Assembly (NCBI GenBank): GCA_019775845.1
Contig: JADQAV010000022.1
Location: 882,830-946,829, forward strand
Source of the DNA: Myrmaecium sp. VS I D KN 1
Taxonomy: Eukaryota; Ascomycota; Dothideomycetes; Valsariales; Valsariaceae
Length of the DNA stretch: 64,000 nt
Direction of reading: 5' to 3'
In this document: positions 1-12,372 of the stretch, one piece after another
Position numbering within the stretch: position 1 is the first letter of the stretch
How the letters are laid out: every line of letters begins with the position of its first letter
Program-made: the position numbers and the translations under genes
Notes under the pieces: model-generated
Told to the model about the DNA's origin: nothing
Seen by the model: the letters and a program-made list of their open reading frames with translations, nothing else
Databases searched by the model: none

Positions 1-293
1 TCGTCGTCTCCGACGGGCCCGCCCTCGACGGCGTCATCCAGGTCGTCAGCGACGTCCTCATCCCGCCCAAGAAGCTCGTCCCAGGCCAGGGCGACGAGGA
101 GAATGAGGAGGAGAAGGAGGTCGCCTCCTCGCCCTTTTGGGATGGGAGGCCGATGAGCGTGCGCGAGTTTAAGGAGCGCTTCCAGGCTGCGGGTTTGGTT
201 GATGCGGAGGGTGATGAGGCGGAGGAGATCTTTGTTGATGTGGAAGAGGAGCTGATGGAGGAGGAGGAGGAGGTTGAGAGAGGTGATTTGTAA
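1..293 (+). CDS. Fasciclin (FAS1) domain protein, C-terminal part only
   Basis: The reading frame is open from the left window edge (first whole codon at 3) to TAA at 291-293, giving about 96 residues. The start of the visible part, GVIQVVSDVLIPPK, resembles the conserved end of a FAS1 domain (pattern NGVIHxIDxVLLPP), the last strand before the domain closes. After it comes a very acidic tail of Glu and Asp runs. FAS1 proteins are usually secreted or membrane-anchored adhesion-type proteins; fungi have both cell-surface and vacuolar members. Signal peptide and upstream domains lie outside the window, so location cannot be judged. The family call rests on one motif and is moderate. Confidence 0.55.
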   Translation, partial: VVSDGPALDGVIQVVSDVLIPPKKLVPGQGDEENEEEKEVASSPFWDGRPMSVREFKERFQAAGLVDAEGDEAEEIFVDVEEELMEEEEEVERGDL

Positions 294-777
294 GGCGCTG
301 GCTGGGTATCTCTCGTAATGTCGAGATGAAAGGCAGGATGGAAGGAAGGAAGGTCGTCTGATCTGAAACTGTTGGCCAGGCTATTTCTTCCTTTTTTTTC
401 CCCGCTCAAAGTTTGAACACATCCGCTCCCTATTTGAATTTTTCCTTTGTCGCTATTCTCCCCCCCACCTCTTTTTTTTTTGTGATATCTCCCCTTTTTT
501 TCCCTTGTTCTTCCTTTCCCGCTTTGCTGCATGCGCGCGTGCGTGGTACGTGTACATATTATCTTCTCCTTTGACTATCGATCGAATGTTTCCGTCCTCA
601 TCTACGGTCCTTCCTCCCTATTCTTCTCTCGTCGTTACGGCCGATGCGTCCCCCGGCCCCGCCACTACCACTGCCCCGTTTCGCACCAGCCCTGACAAGC
701 CCACCGGCTCCCTCCACCGCCTTCCGCCCAGGAGGGAATCACCAAAGAATGAAAGTCCACACCGCGAACTCAACAAC
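294..777. other. Convergent intergenic region
   Basis: This holds the 3' flanks of the fasciclin-type gene and of the permease on the other strand. It contains T-rich runs (about 390-500) that fit 3' UTR or polyadenylation sequence. No gene is seen. Confidence 0.6.
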
Positions 778-3284
778 TCAGCCAAAAAGCCGATCCAAGC
801 CGCGCTCGAGCGGGGAACTGGCGGGCCGGGGCACGTAATCGCGCTCGTAAGCGAGGATGGCGTCGAGGTCGCGGCGGAGGTCGACGCGGGCCGGGTCGCG
901 CCAGCGGGTCCGCTTGAGGAGCTTCCAGCCGAGGAAGAGGACGGGAAAGAGGAAGACCATCATGTATCTGTTCCAGCGTGTCAGGACGAGAGAGAGCGAG
1001 ACGAAGAAGGAGGATTAGATGAGATGTACGAGAAGAGAAAGGTGGGCAGGTCCCAGTTTCCGGGGAGGAAGACGGGATATCCCCCGACGACGGTCATGAC
1101 GGCGGTGCAGACGAGGGCGTAGCGGGCGAGGGCAGGCTGGGCGGGGCTGCGGAAGGGCAACGCGGCGGCGCGGTCGACATGCTGGGCGTCGCAGGCGGCG
1201 CGGAAGCAGAGGTAGGTGAGCGCCATGACGGCGTAGTTGATCAGCTGGCTGGCGGTGACGAGGTTGACGAGCCAGGAGAGCACCACGGCCGACCCGTTCG
1301 AAAGCTGGAGGAGGGAGAGCAGGGCGAAGGCGAGGACGACGAGGACGCAGGGGAGGGGCACGCCCGCCGCCGTGCACCGGGTCAGGAACCGGGGCGCCTT
1401 CCCGTCCAGGGCGAGGCCGTACAGCGACCGGCTCGCGCAGAACACGTAGCTGTTCCCGGCCGAGAAGCAGGCGGTCAGGACGAGGGCGTTGACGAGGTGG
1501 GGGAGGACGGGGATGCCGAGTCGATGCATGGAGACGACGTAGGGCGAGGCGGCCGCGCCGGGGGCGTCGTTGTCGAACGCCACCCGCAGCTCCGGGTCGT
1601 CATACGGGACGAGGATGCCGACGCAGAGCGCGCCGAGGACGAAGAAGGCCGTGAGCCGGTAGAAGACGGCCCGGTAGGCCCGCGGCATCACCACTCGCGG
1701 GTTCTCGCACTCGCCCGCTGCCAGGCTGACGTAGTCGGGCCCGGCGATGGTGAAGGAGGCTTGGATGAGGCACTGGAGGAAGCCGAGGAAGCGGCCGAGG
1801 CCGCCGTCCCGGTAGAGCTCCGCGAACGAGCCGGGCGTCTTCCAGTACCGGAACCCGAATCGGTCTCCGAGCGGGTTGCCGCCCAGCATCACGATGAAGG
1901 TGTAGAGGACGAGGCAGATGATCAGGACGACCTTGCCCAAAGCCGCCCAGAACTCTGCCTCGCCATACCACTTGACCGCGAGGAGGTTGATCAAGCTAGT
2001 ACGTTCCGGAGTCAGTTTGTAAAGGGAGAAGCCGAGTCGGTCGGGTTGCTTACGCGTAGAGAACGATGATGATAGCGATGATCCCGCCGACGGGCACCGC
2101 ATCGCTCCAGAAGTGGATGATCATGTTGCATGCCACAACCTCGAACGGGACTGGAGAGAAAGAAGAAAAAAACCGGTCAGCTAGTCTTCATGGGACATGC
2201 TTTTTTCTTCCTCTGAAGTATGCTTTACGCTGTGTGATATACATACCTAGCGCTGCTTCAAAGATGAAGAAGTTCCAGCCGGCCGCGAAGCCGAGCGCGT
2301 CGTCCACGTACCGCGAGGCGAACCGGATGAAGGGCGAGGAGATGGGCAGGTAGCTGACCATTTCCGCCGTACCTGCCAGCGGGGGTGTCCCGGTCAGCGT
2401 TCACTCATACAATTCCTCGAGTTGGAACTTCCTAGGCCATTCCACCTGACGTTCACCGGCCGCAGCACCGCCAAGTCGAGACAGGCTGGCATGCCGCCAC
2501 AGGAAGAGTACCGCGTAGGGGCTCGTCTGCTGCGTTGGGGCTGACCGGGCGGTTGCGGCCGTGGTGGTGCGTTGGAGAAATTGTGAGGGAGAGAAATAGG
2601 TTGCCATACAGAGAGTAATCGCCAGGATCACGGAGCACCTAAGTGTGTGTTCACACATTGGATTAAAACATTGTTCGAGAGGGAAATAGAATGCATGTTT
2701 CTTTCTTTTGGACTCGGGCGGGGGATGACTGGAATCTGCCGCTACAGCGTCTCTGCTGTTTTTCCATTGGAAAAGACATTCATCTGCGCCGTCGTCCGTA
2801 CCCATGCTCCAATCTTCCCAGGGTCTCTCGAGATGATGACACCCCGAACCCCTTCTTCGTCCTTTCTTTCTTTCTCCTTTCCCGGGAGAGACACAGAGAA
2901 GACGAGAGAGTGAGAGAATGAGAATCAAAGGACGTACCACATAGTGAAAGCAAGAAACAAGCTCCCAGGCCCACCATTCAGCAGGCCCTGGCCAATCTGA
3001 ACATACAAGGCCGTGCCAACGGTGCCGCCGATGCCAATGAGCTGGATGTGACGCGCCTTGAGCGTGCGATGCGTTGCATCGTAGCCGACCTTGATCGAGC
3101 CCTCGGCGGACGAGGAGGAAGAGGAAGAGGGTCGAACGGCGGCGGCATCGTCATCGCTGCCGCTGGATTTCTTCTCCACGTCGACTTGGATGACTTCGGC
3201 CTCGCCTTCGATCCCCTTCTTCTGCGGTGCCGGCGGCGTGTCTGATAGGTGTCGACTGACGTGGTCGATGCCGGAGGATGTCAT
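778..3284 (-). CDS. Amino acid/polyamine permease, AGP2-like (YAT family)
   Basis: The model has six exons: 3284-2938, 2638-2610, 2372-2247, 2150-2054, 1995-1030 and 967-778, giving 584 residues with TGA at 778-780. The product is a 12-helix plasma-membrane amino acid/polyamine/organocation transporter of the fungal YAT group. The signs are IGIGGTVGTALYVQIGQ in helix 1, AEMVSYLPISSPFIRF, and AGPDYVSLAAGECENPR in the loop after the central helices. The ARHIQLIGIGGT start and the GALCVGILVPY segment are closest to what I recall of Agp2-type carnitine/spermidine permeases; substrate is inferred. The N-terminus is hydrophilic with Ser and Asp runs, as is usual for ubiquitin-regulated permeases. 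Exon 2 is only 29 nt and is required to restore the W-C-S-V-I-L-A-I-T-L segment. The ATG at 3284 is the only one ahead of the first helix. Confidence 0.88.
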
Positions 3285-3969
3285 GGTCGAAATGATCTGG
3301 AAGGGTGTTGAAAAAGATTATATAGAACGGGAATCGTTCCTTAATGGATTTGCTTGAGCAGGAGGGAGAAGAATTCAACGACAAATTCCATGGGGGTTTT
3401 GTGTTTTGGGCGTAGAGGCGGGCGCGGAGGTGGATGAGGGGGAAGAAGGGCCGTGAGGAGGGAGAAGAGAGGAAAGAAAGAGGAAGGAAAATAAGAATGT
3501 TATCAAGAGATAAGTATTTTCTATACGACTAGCGAGTTGGTACGACGCGGCAACGGCGCTGCTGACGATGTCCCCGTCCCTGTTCCCAGTCCCGGCCCGT
3601 GGGGCGAGGGGCAAGGGGAATGAGGGGTGGTGGGTGACCCGACTCCATCCCCGCCTGCCCCGCCGACCCGCTCTTTTCCCCGGGCGAATGGCACCAGTCA
3701 CAAAATACCGGATCATGTAAGCCAGATCTCGGATCTTTATCTTCGTTCGACTCTATTCTCTCTCCATCCTCTCGAATAGCTCTCCCGTCTTTCCCTGTAT
3801 ATGCGACTCGTCCCAAATTGAAAACAAGAAGACATGGGAAGAGTATACATATTGTACAAAATACCAAAAAAATATGACACCCTCGCAGCTTTCCCACAGT
3901 CTCCAATGCACATATATACTGTATATATACGGTCTATCTCTCTCTCGGGCCACCCGTCCTTGTCCATCC
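3285..3969. other. Promoter side of the permease and 3' flank of IML2
   Basis: Both neighbours run leftward, so this holds the permease 5' region and the end of IML2. AG-rich runs lie at 3430-3500 and a TATA-like run at about 3910-3930. No convincing gene is present; the small overlapping frames here share no family features. Confidence 0.5.
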
Positions 3970-6588
3970 TCATGCCGATCCCACACCAAGCTTGGCCATG
4001 GTAGCCTTCCCGGTTGTGATTTTGAGTCCGATCCTATCACAGAGAAAGACAAGAATTAGCAGGCTGAGGAGATGAAGCGGGCCGAAATTAACGGCATCAA
4101 CTCAGTCCCAAAACGAGTTGTCAAAGCAAAGCCAAGCCTACTCACCTCGTATCCAAATCATACGCCTCCCACTTTGATACCTCGTCCAGGTACTTCCAGC
4201 ACTGCTGAAGCCGCGCCTTGCTGGCCGCCTGTTCCGGGTCCGCCGCGTACTCCGCCCATGCGCAAGTCGCCATCTCGTACCGTGCGCACGGCGCCACCCA
4301 GTTGTCCCGCAGCGAGCCCTTATACTGCGCCTTATCGTTGGCCATGATCTCCGTCACCAGGATCTCCTTGGCCTCCTCCACCCGACACAGGTTCCTCAGC
4401 GTGGTCGCCTTCAGCAGCGCGTGGATCCCTTGCTCGTCGACGCTCTCCTTGGCCCACAGTGGATTCTCCTCTGTGGTCGACCAGTCCAGGCGGGCGAGCG
4501 CTTCTTCCAGATGCTCGGGCTGCATGCGGTGATGTCCGCTCCAGAAGTAGATCATCTCCTCGATCGGCGAAACGCCGACGGCGTCTACGAAGCTAACCTT
4601 GAACTGCTTGGCCCGCTGATCCCACTTCTGCACCTTGCGGTTCACGAAGACGTCGAACGGAAGCTGGCGCGCCATGAACCGTTTCTTGCCGGTGTGCTGA
4701 GGCACAAGTCGTAGTAGCCTCTCCGCTTCGGCTGCGTGGACCTCCTAGACGCGAAAGAAGTCAGCAGGATATCTCCTTTCTTGAGCCATGACTCGCACTA
4801 ACCGCTTCGGCGGGGTTCGACTTCTTTTGCTGACGATACAGCTCGACGTGGCAGCATCCGGCAATATAGTAGTATAGGCCATGCGACCAGTTGTTGAGGG
4901 TGACGCACTACGGGAGTCAGTATATCAACAGGACAAAGATCGACTAACTTTGTATGCAGGGAGCTACCTTCTGGAAGGATTTCGACGCGCGCTCATATTC
5001 ATGAACGAACATGAGATCCATGCTGTATTCGAACTGCTGGAGCGCTTCGACCTGCTTCAGCGGGCTCGTGGAAGATTCATCCATCAGGCTGAGCGCCTTC
5101 TCGATCTGCTTCTCCCCTGCAATCATCCTCGCCTCCTCTAGCAGCCAGAGATGGCTTTTCGGGTACCGGGCCCTCATCTCCGCGAGCAACGCCTTGAGCC
5201 GATCCCGCGGAACGGCGCTGGGTGTGATGATGTCGGAGAAACCGAGGAGGATGTTGTAGTACGAGAAGAGGATCAGGCCGGAGATGCCGCCAAAGATGTT
5301 GTGGAACTTGGTCGCCTGCCAAAGCATGCTGATCCCCTTTTCCCGGTCGCCCCGGAAGCCGATGATCTTCAAGAGCGGGGAAAAGACCGGCGGGACGAGT
5401 GAAAGCATGAGCAGCATGATGCCGAAACACATATTAGACCCTCCGAGGATGAAGATGTCCACGGGATTATCGCCGAACAACTCTACTGTGCTGGGATCCT
5501 GCACCTTGAGCTTTTCGATAGACTCATGTAATTTTTCGGGCGATGCTGAACCTGGAGTCGGCTTCGTGGTTGCAAAAGCGGATGTCGGGGGCGTTGCATG
5601 GCCCGTCGAGGCGCACGAAGACTGGCCCTGACTGGATTCGCTTGCCAGATGCCCTTCGTATGTCACGGGTGTTGCTACGCCCGAATGCGACTCATCCGCA
5701 TCGGCAAACTGGAGATCCCCTTTCCTACCAGCTGCTCCTTGCTCTTTCGAAATTACCTTGCTAGAGTCCTTTGCGTCTACGTTCTGACCCAGGGCCGTTG
5801 TAGATGTCCTCAAAGCGGTAAGAGATGTGCGCGAACTACTGGCACTCCTCCGGCTTCGGCTCTCCACGAACTTCTTTTCCGCTTCCAAGATACCATCCAG
5901 AGTAACGAAGGCCTTCCGTAGCTTGTAGAAGCCCTTGACCGCCTCCGTCAAGCTTTCATTCAGAACTCCCACCACAGCGATCATCAGCTGCGCCAGGGCT
6001 ACGCACAAAGCGTATTCAGTGCCGGGAGGGTAAATCGGAGAATGGTAAGCGTTTGAACTACTCCGGGATCGATTGAGATGAGCCGTTGCTGCATTTTCCG
6101 CCTCGGCAAGCCGTTCGGAAGCTGGTGGATGGAGATCGTGTCAATCACAGGGGCAAGCTCGAGGATATGAAAGAGCAGTACCTTCTTTCATGATCTCCTG
6201 CTCAAACCCGAGGGTAGCTTGCATGAACACGACGACTCCCTTACCGAGCTTTGTCTCTGTCAGCTATGCATATCCAGAAAGGAAGGGACTGCAATATGTA
6301 CTTTGTGGAAAGGTGAGCTCCCCTTGTCCAGGGCTTCCTCGGCGGCGACAAGGTCGTCGTTCATGATATGGGTGGCAGCTGGTCCAAAAGATCAATTCGA
6401 ATCCGTAGCTGTACATGCAAAGATCTCCTTACCATCCATAGCGTCGACAACTAGAAGCCGCAGTCAGCCTGTCAGCTCATATCGATGCACACAAGGCTGA
6501 ACCCACTTTGATGCGGCTCTTCCAAAGCCGTGAGAGATTGCGTGGAGCCATGATGGGCTCCCTTGCCCCCTAGCAAAGATCGAAACAT
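3970..6588 (-). CDS. IML2: Iml2/TPR39-type protein (DUF3808)
   Basis: The model has eight exons: 6588-6507, 6450-6433, 6378-6302, 6248-6182, 6121-4968, 4907-4803, 4744-4146 and 4033-3970, giving 721 residues with TGA at 3970-3972. It belongs to the Iml2/TTC39 family, in which yeast Iml2 (similar length) acts with lipid droplets in clearing inclusion bodies. Family signs are the [18 protein letters not shown] segment, [19 protein letters not shown], the long Ser-rich linker in exon 5, and the C-terminal part with [24 protein letters not shown] and PIEEMIYFW. Exon 2 is a micro-exon of 18 nt encoding VDAMD. The last exon adds a short basic end. It is divergent from SEM1 across 569 bp. Confidence 0.85.
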
Positions 6589-7157
6589 AGTTGAAGCTCT
6601 ACCGTCCCAGAAAGAATGCGAAGAATAGGAAGTTTTGATTGACGTCACAACGTCCAGGGAAAGGGAGAAAAATGCGTCTAATGCATCTGAAAGGGGGAAG
6701 ACAAGACCACTCAGAAAGCGCAGAACTCGGTGCACCAAGCTCTACAGGTCACAATGCGTCAGCGGGCGAACAGAAGAGAACGACGAGGGCGCTATAAAAC
6801 TTCCAAAGGGCGCGGCATCCACCATGTGAGCTGGGACGGAGGTGCCTTGAGCTATCCTTATATCTAAAGCCCGCGTCTTACTTAATCCCGCAAGTCCGAG
6901 GATCCGCCGATCCTTTCATCAGCCACAATGATCCGATTACCCTAGAGATGGGGGAAGCGGTTCTGTGGCTGGTGCAGCCGGTGTAATGGCCGCGCCCGCT
7001 CCGCTGCCGAGAGCGTCACTTCAAAGCAAGCTGGCGTGCCTCACTCCATCAAACAACGTCTGATACCAGTCTTCCTTCCGTCCCAACGACCACGTCCTCA
7101 CAATCCGACCAATACATCCTCCTACCCACACAGACATCTCTCTTGTCACATCGCAAA
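6589..7157. promoter_or_regulatory. Divergent IML2/SEM1 promoter with a CRE/ATF palindrome
   Basis: The perfect 8-bp palindrome TGACGTCA lies at 6640-6647, 52 bp upstream of the IML2 ATG and about 510 bp from SEM1. This is the consensus of bZIP ATF/CREB factors (Atf1/AtfA in fungi). The match is exact, but function is inferred. No gene is seen in the interval. Confidence 0.4.
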
Positions 7158-7619
7158 ATGTCCGGCGCCGCTCAAGGATCGACCAACACGACCAAAGCCG
7201 TGGTCAACGACACAAAGGACACCAGCGGCAAGCTCAAAGACCAGCAGAAGCCCGCCGTGGCGCTGGAGGAGGACGATGAATTCGAAGATTTCCCCGTAGA
7301 AGGTATCCGCTTCCCACACCGCCCGGTCTAAGCCTCGACCCAGCCAGGTTCAAGCTCTCGCAAAAGTGATCGTACGCTCACCAAACGGATGATGATGATG
7401 ATGCAGACTGGCCTTTGGAGGACACCGAGCTCCCCGGCGGCAACGCTCACCTGTGGGAGGAGAGCTGGGACGACGACGATACGAGCGAGGACTTCTCGAA
7501 GCAGCTGAAGTACGCATCATCCCTTGCATGTTCGCCGTCGGGATTGCGGAGGGCGTGAGCTAATCAAAGCTGTCCTATATAGGGAAGAGCTGAAGAAGGT
7601 GGAGTCGAAGCGCGGTTGA
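7158..7619 (+). CDS. SEM1: 26S proteasome lid subunit Sem1 (DSS1)
   Basis: Three exons (7158-7302, 7407-7509, 7583-7619) give 94 residues; yeast Sem1 has 89. Sem1/DSS1 is a small acidic, mostly disordered protein that helps assemble the 19S lid and also serves in mRNA export and recombination complexes. The two diagnostic acidic/Trp segments are present: EDDEFEDFPVEDW and GGNAHLWEESWDDDD. A basic helix (EELKKVESKRG) ends the protein. Both introns interrupt the conserved segments at phases that rejoin them exactly. The gene converges with PGK1. Confidence 0.95.
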
Positions 7620-8022
7620 AAGGGTGAAAGTGGCGAAGGTGATATCAAGCACTTTGTCCCGGCTGGACAGGGGATCGAAGTCATGGCGTTGTGTGACACC
7701 TCTGTCGCAGAACGGACAGACGCATTTGGGAACAGGTGGCAGCGTACATAAATAGCGCTTCGACAATGATGAGGCGGGAGAAGATATGTGCTATTCATAC
7801 CCATCCCGTCAGTGGATATTATCATACGGAAATCAGCGGTGAGAACAGGGCAGCATTAGACGAGAACCAAGAATGCGTATTGTGAATTGTTTGGTATCAT
7901 GTCTATTAGGCTACCCCTATGGAGTTCTTTTAACAAGAATTAATATATATCACAAATTCGAAGCGCTTCCTTTTCCCATCTACAATCAGAGGCGGCATGA
8001 ATCATCCCAGGTCATAAACCAT
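7620..8022. other. Convergent intergenic region SEM1/PGK1
   Basis: This holds the 3' flanks of two genes facing each other. An AT-rich stretch at about 7880-7960 fits a transcript end. No gene is seen. Confidence 0.5.
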
Positions 8023-9389
8023 CTATTTGCTCGAGAGCGCGACCACACCAGGCAGGTCCTTACCCTCGAGCAGCTCCAGCGACGCACCACCACCGGTGGA
8101 AACGTGGCTGAGCTTGCTTTCAACGCCGTACTTGGCAGCGACAGTGGCAGTGTCACCACCACCGATAATGACGATCTTGCCGCTCTGAGCAGCCTCCACA
8201 GCGTAGTTCATGGTGGTCTTGGTACCGTTGGCAAAGGCCTCGAACTCGAACACGCCAGGGGGACCGTTCCAAAGGATGGTCTTAGCCTCGTCAATGGCTT
8301 CCTTGTAGAGCTTGAGCGACTTCTCGCCGCAGTCAAGACCCATCCAGCCGTCAGGAATGCCCTCGGAGTCGGTGGCGTAACCGGTCTTAGCATCCTTGTC
8401 GAACTTGTCGGCGGTGATGAAGTCAACGGGCAAGACGATCTTGACGTTGTTCTTCTTGGCCTTCTCGACCAAGTCCTTGACAGTCTTGCTGCCAGCCTCG
8501 TCGAACAAGCTGTCTCCGATCTTGACGTTCTCGAGGGTCTTCTTGAAGGTGAAAGCCATGCCACCGCAGATGATCAAGCTGTTGACCTTGTCCAGAAGGT
8601 TGTTGATCAGCTGGATCTTGTCGGAAACCTTGGCACCACCGAGGATAGCAAGGAAAGGCCTCTGGGGGTTCTCAAGGGCTTTGGCGAAGTAGTCCAGCTC
8701 CTTCTTGACCAAGAAACCAGCAGCCTTCTGCGGCAGGTCAACACCGACCATAGAGCTGTGAGCGCGGTGGGCAGTGCCGAAAGCGTCGTCTGCGGAGGTG
8801 TTAGAGACAGTATATCTCAAGGGTGAACATGAGAAGCTACTTACTGACGTAGATGTCACCAAGAGCGGTCAGGCCCTTCCTGAACTCGGCAACCTTCTCC
8901 TTGTCGGCCTTGACCTTCTTGCCGTCCGCATCCTTGTAGCTACCCTCCTCCTCGGCGTGGAAACGCAGGTTCTCGAGGAGGATGACCTGGCCACCAGTGG
9001 CCTTGTTGACGGTCTCCTCGACCTCGGGGCCGACACAGTCGTTGGTGAAGATGACACTCCGGCCGAGGAGCTTCTCGAGCTCGGCAACGACGGGCTTCAA
9101 GCTGTACTTGGGGTTCACCTTGCCATCGGGACGGCCAAGGTGGGACATGAGGACGACGGCCTTAGCGCCGTTGTCGATGGCATACTTGATGGTGGGGAGA
9201 GCGCCGACAATGCGCTGGTTGTTGGTGATGTGCTTCTCGGCGTCCAGAGGAACGTTGAAGTCGACCTGCACGGCTATGGGTCAATTGCTGCAATCATTCA
9301 CGGTTGTAGCTAGATGGACGTACACGAATGAGGACACGCTTGTCCTTGAGGTCGACGTCGGTGATGGAGAGCTTGTTGGAGAGAGACAT
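8023..9389 (-). CDS. PGK1: Phosphoglycerate kinase
   Basis: Three exons (9389-9324, 9265-8845, 8789-8023) give 417 residues, the standard length for fungal PGK. The enzyme transfers phosphate from 1,3-bisphosphoglycerate to ADP in cytosolic glycolysis and gluconeogenesis. The N-terminal VDFNVPLD, the hinge and nucleotide-site segments [10 protein letters not shown] and [15 protein letters not shown], and the C-terminal [15 protein letters not shown] are all intact. The first intron falls directly before VDFN. Codon use is strongly biased to C/G-ending codons, as expected for a highly expressed gene. TAG is at 8023-8025. Confidence 0.97.
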
Positions 9390-10296
9390 GTTGGCGGGGT
9401 AGGTCTGTAGGTTGTGTTCTACCGGAGAACAAGGAGGTTAGAGATATGGATTTTTAGGAGAGGGTTTCTTGCAGATGCAAGGTTGATGAGGAAGTGATCT
9501 GGCGAGAGGGGTCGGCCTTACTTATGTGAGAGGAGTGAGGTGAGAAAAAATCAATGGACGGTAGACGTGATCGAGGCCTAACAGCTTTTATGATGTGGTA
9601 TGGAGGGGTTTTCTTGGCCTGAGGTGGGGTGACGACAATCTGCGACCGGACCGAATGCAGCCCCTCAAACACAGCAGAACCCGTCCATGCAAGGACCGGC
9701 GTCAACAAGGCTGACCCCTCATGCACGACCGATGCATGAAATACTACTTAATATCGTCCTCTGATGTTGATATCCATATAAGAGCTCTCATTGAGCGCAA
9801 TGAAACGCTATGCTTCGCAATGCACGGACAGCACAGCAAGCTCGGAAGATGCCCTCTGGAAGCCGCAACGAGGCAACGGTGTCCAAGCATGAATAACTGG
9901 GGCTGCGGGACGACTTGAGCGGAATGTCCGCGAGGTGGGAACAGAGCATAACACCACCACACCACGTATCCAGACATTTCTGCGTTTGTCATCTTCATCA
10001 CCAAAAAATGATCATTGGCATATCAACCCATCAAGGGAGCCTTCGCACGACCCCTTGTCATCATTCTTCACTCTTGCTATCTTGAGATCACAGGTGACAT
10101 TTGGACAGCAGCGAAGCCGCAGAGATATCTGTTCGATGCCCTTCTTAGAAACCCAGGTTTACAATAACACATGCGACAGGCTACTAAGAATACAGACACC
10201 AGAACTATAGTACCGCCAGGCCTCCTTTCCAACTGGACCGTTATATACGGCACACATGCATACACTAGGCAGCGCAAACTATGATACGTAGGCAGC
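9390..10296. other. PGK1 promoter side and 3' flank of the GH17 gene
   Basis: Both neighbours run leftward. The part next to 9390 is the PGK1 upstream region, with CT-rich sense-strand runs around 9440-9560 that are common before strongly expressed fungal genes. No gene or RNA is recognised. Confidence 0.5.
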
Positions 10297-11411
10297 TTAG
10301 GAGCTCGAGCAACGAAGGTTGAACTTCGGGCTGCGGTCTTCAGTCATGGCGCCCCAGTTAGTCTCATCGGCAGCCGAACCGTCGTCACCAACGGAGGCAG
10401 GCTTCCACTTCTCATCGAAAGCCTCGAAGTAGAAGGCGTTCACGCCCCAGGCAACAAGGGCGCAGTAACCGTCCTGGAAGAAAGTCTTCGCGTTGTCAGT
10501 GCCAGCAATGGCCGAGCCGTAGTCAGAGCCGCCTGTTACAAATGTTAGAAAGCGGAGACAACTGGATCGATGGGGGCGAGGTACCATCAGTAGGCCAGCC
10601 GGTTTCACCGTTCCACACTTCCGGGGCGGACTCAATAGAACCAGCAACGTCCTGAATGTGTCCGATGGCCTGCATCATGTCGTCGAAGTAGGTCTTGGTC
10701 GCATTGCTGATGGGTTGGCCCTGCCAATAGGCGAAAGCGTTGATGAGACTAGGTCCGAGTTAGTTGCCTTGGTTTTCGACCAGTTTCAGCGCTTGCGCTT
10801 TCCGAGAGACGTACAGAATGTCGGCACCACCCGTGATGAGCGCATCAGCAGTGCCATCTGCGTACTTGTTCCAGCTGTCCGCAGTTCCGACCTTCGCACC
10901 CGGCAGGGCGTCCTTGACGTCGTTGATCTTCTCGAGGAGAGTCTCGCCAGTGAAGTTTCCGCGGTAGAGAGTCTCAGATCCACAAGTGACGGCGTAGATG
11001 GTGTCCTTGTACTCGCTGTACACGGCCTTGATAGCAGCAAGGTCGTTGTTGTAGGAATCCTCGGTGTCGGGCCTGCATAAGTCCTCATTAATGTCATTCT
11101 CACACTACATTCAGGTGGTCGGCGCACCAGATGCCAAGAATGACTTTGAAGCCGTTCTTCTTGGCCACCGGAAGGATGGTGCTGGCAAAGTCGCAATCGG
11201 AAGCAGCGTAGCCGCGGACGATGGTCGCGTCCGTGTTCGAGCTGATGGCTTCGAAATCGGCCTGGTAGTCATCCGCAGTCTTGCAAGAGTACTGATTAGC
11301 CCCGGCAGAACCGGTGTTCATCTTGTCGCCCAAGGCGAAACCCTGGATGCCTGCTGCCACAGCAAGCTGAGGAGCGGCGAGGGCGAGGGTACCAAAGAGA
11401 GCGGAACGCAT
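10297..11411 (-). CDS. BGL2: GH17 beta-1,3-glucan transferase/glucanase, Bgl2 type
   Basis: Four exons (11411-11128, 11072-10815, 10748-10585, 10532-10297) give 313 residues, the same length as yeast Bgl2. The first 20 residues form a signal peptide (MRSALFGTLALAAPQ...), so the enzyme is exported to the wall. Members split beta-1,3-glucan and transfer the product, giving branched glucan. Family signs are VRGYAASDCD, the acid/base segment CGSETLYR (Glu about 128), the nucleophile segment NGETGWPTDG (Glu about 229) and FYFEAFDEKWKP near the end. No GPI signal is visible after the catalytic domain. TAA is at 10297-10299. Confidence 0.92.
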
Positions 11412-12372
11412 CGTGAAAGCGGAATTTGGGAAGCTCAAGGATATAGCGGAGCTTGTGGGGATTGCAGTGGCAGGATGAAGGAATGTCTGGGAAAACGGAA
11501 AGCAACAGGCTTCAAAAGGAAAGACTACGTCCGGAAAGACGTGAAAGAGAGCGTGTTGTCGAGATGGATGAGCGTACAGGAAACGAAGAACTGGGGGAAA
11601 GGGAGCAAACAAGAGGCGGTCCCTGGGCCCATTTAGGAAGCGCGCCAAGGGCCAGGCACAAGGAACACAAAAGGGGCGAGCGGAAACTTATTTTTGAGCC
11701 AAATTTAGCCACTATAAACACGCTCGGGTGATCTCCGCGAATCATCTCCACACGAAACTTCAAAAGGTTAACGTTTCCATGTCCACCATGTTTTCCTGTT
11801 TGTATACAGTGCTATAGGCACATCCGCCCTTAATAGGCTCGAATTTCGCGAAGAATGCCGCTTTGATGCGTCTCTATTCTGCAGATATCTTGAAGAAGTG
11901 CGAAGGTCCCAAGGGTCGCTTTGTCCCGGCACTAAAATATAACCATCGGGACTGAGCTTGCCAGTCTATTTTTAACGTTATTGCGGTTATCGGCCCTCTG
12001 CTGTCCCCTTATATTTACCATCCCCCATTTTGGTAGACTGGTGCTCCTTTTCCAGTGCTATTCCTGAATTCGAGGGCACGATGAGGCGCTCTTCCGTTCC
12101 GTTAAGTAAATCTGAGTCAGTCCACGCATTGACGCGACTGATCTGAATGAAATACCTTTGTGTTCGTCAAGTTCTCTACCAACACCCCTTCCAGTTGAAC
12201 GAACCGCTCCTTGGCGTGAATTGCCAGCCTCATGTCTGATACTGCCAGTTCCGCTATCCTCCGGCTACCATAACATAGCCGGAACGACGGGGCTCGGAGC
12301 TATGGGACCGTGATGCGGAGCGCTCGAAGTCCAGTTGCAAATCGCTAACCACCGCTATTGCCTGGAACTCTA
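11412..12372. other. Promoter side of the GH17 gene and 3' flank of the protease
   Basis: Both neighbours run leftward. Nearest the GH17 start is CT/GA-rich sequence; from about 11,790 to 12,300 it is mixed composition with no open frame of note. No gene is recognised. Confidence 0.5.

Noticed and set aside
1179-2069. Long Glu/Gly-rich frame on the plus strand
   Set aside because: It lies antisense to the large permease exon, whose conserved transporter motifs settle the coding strand.
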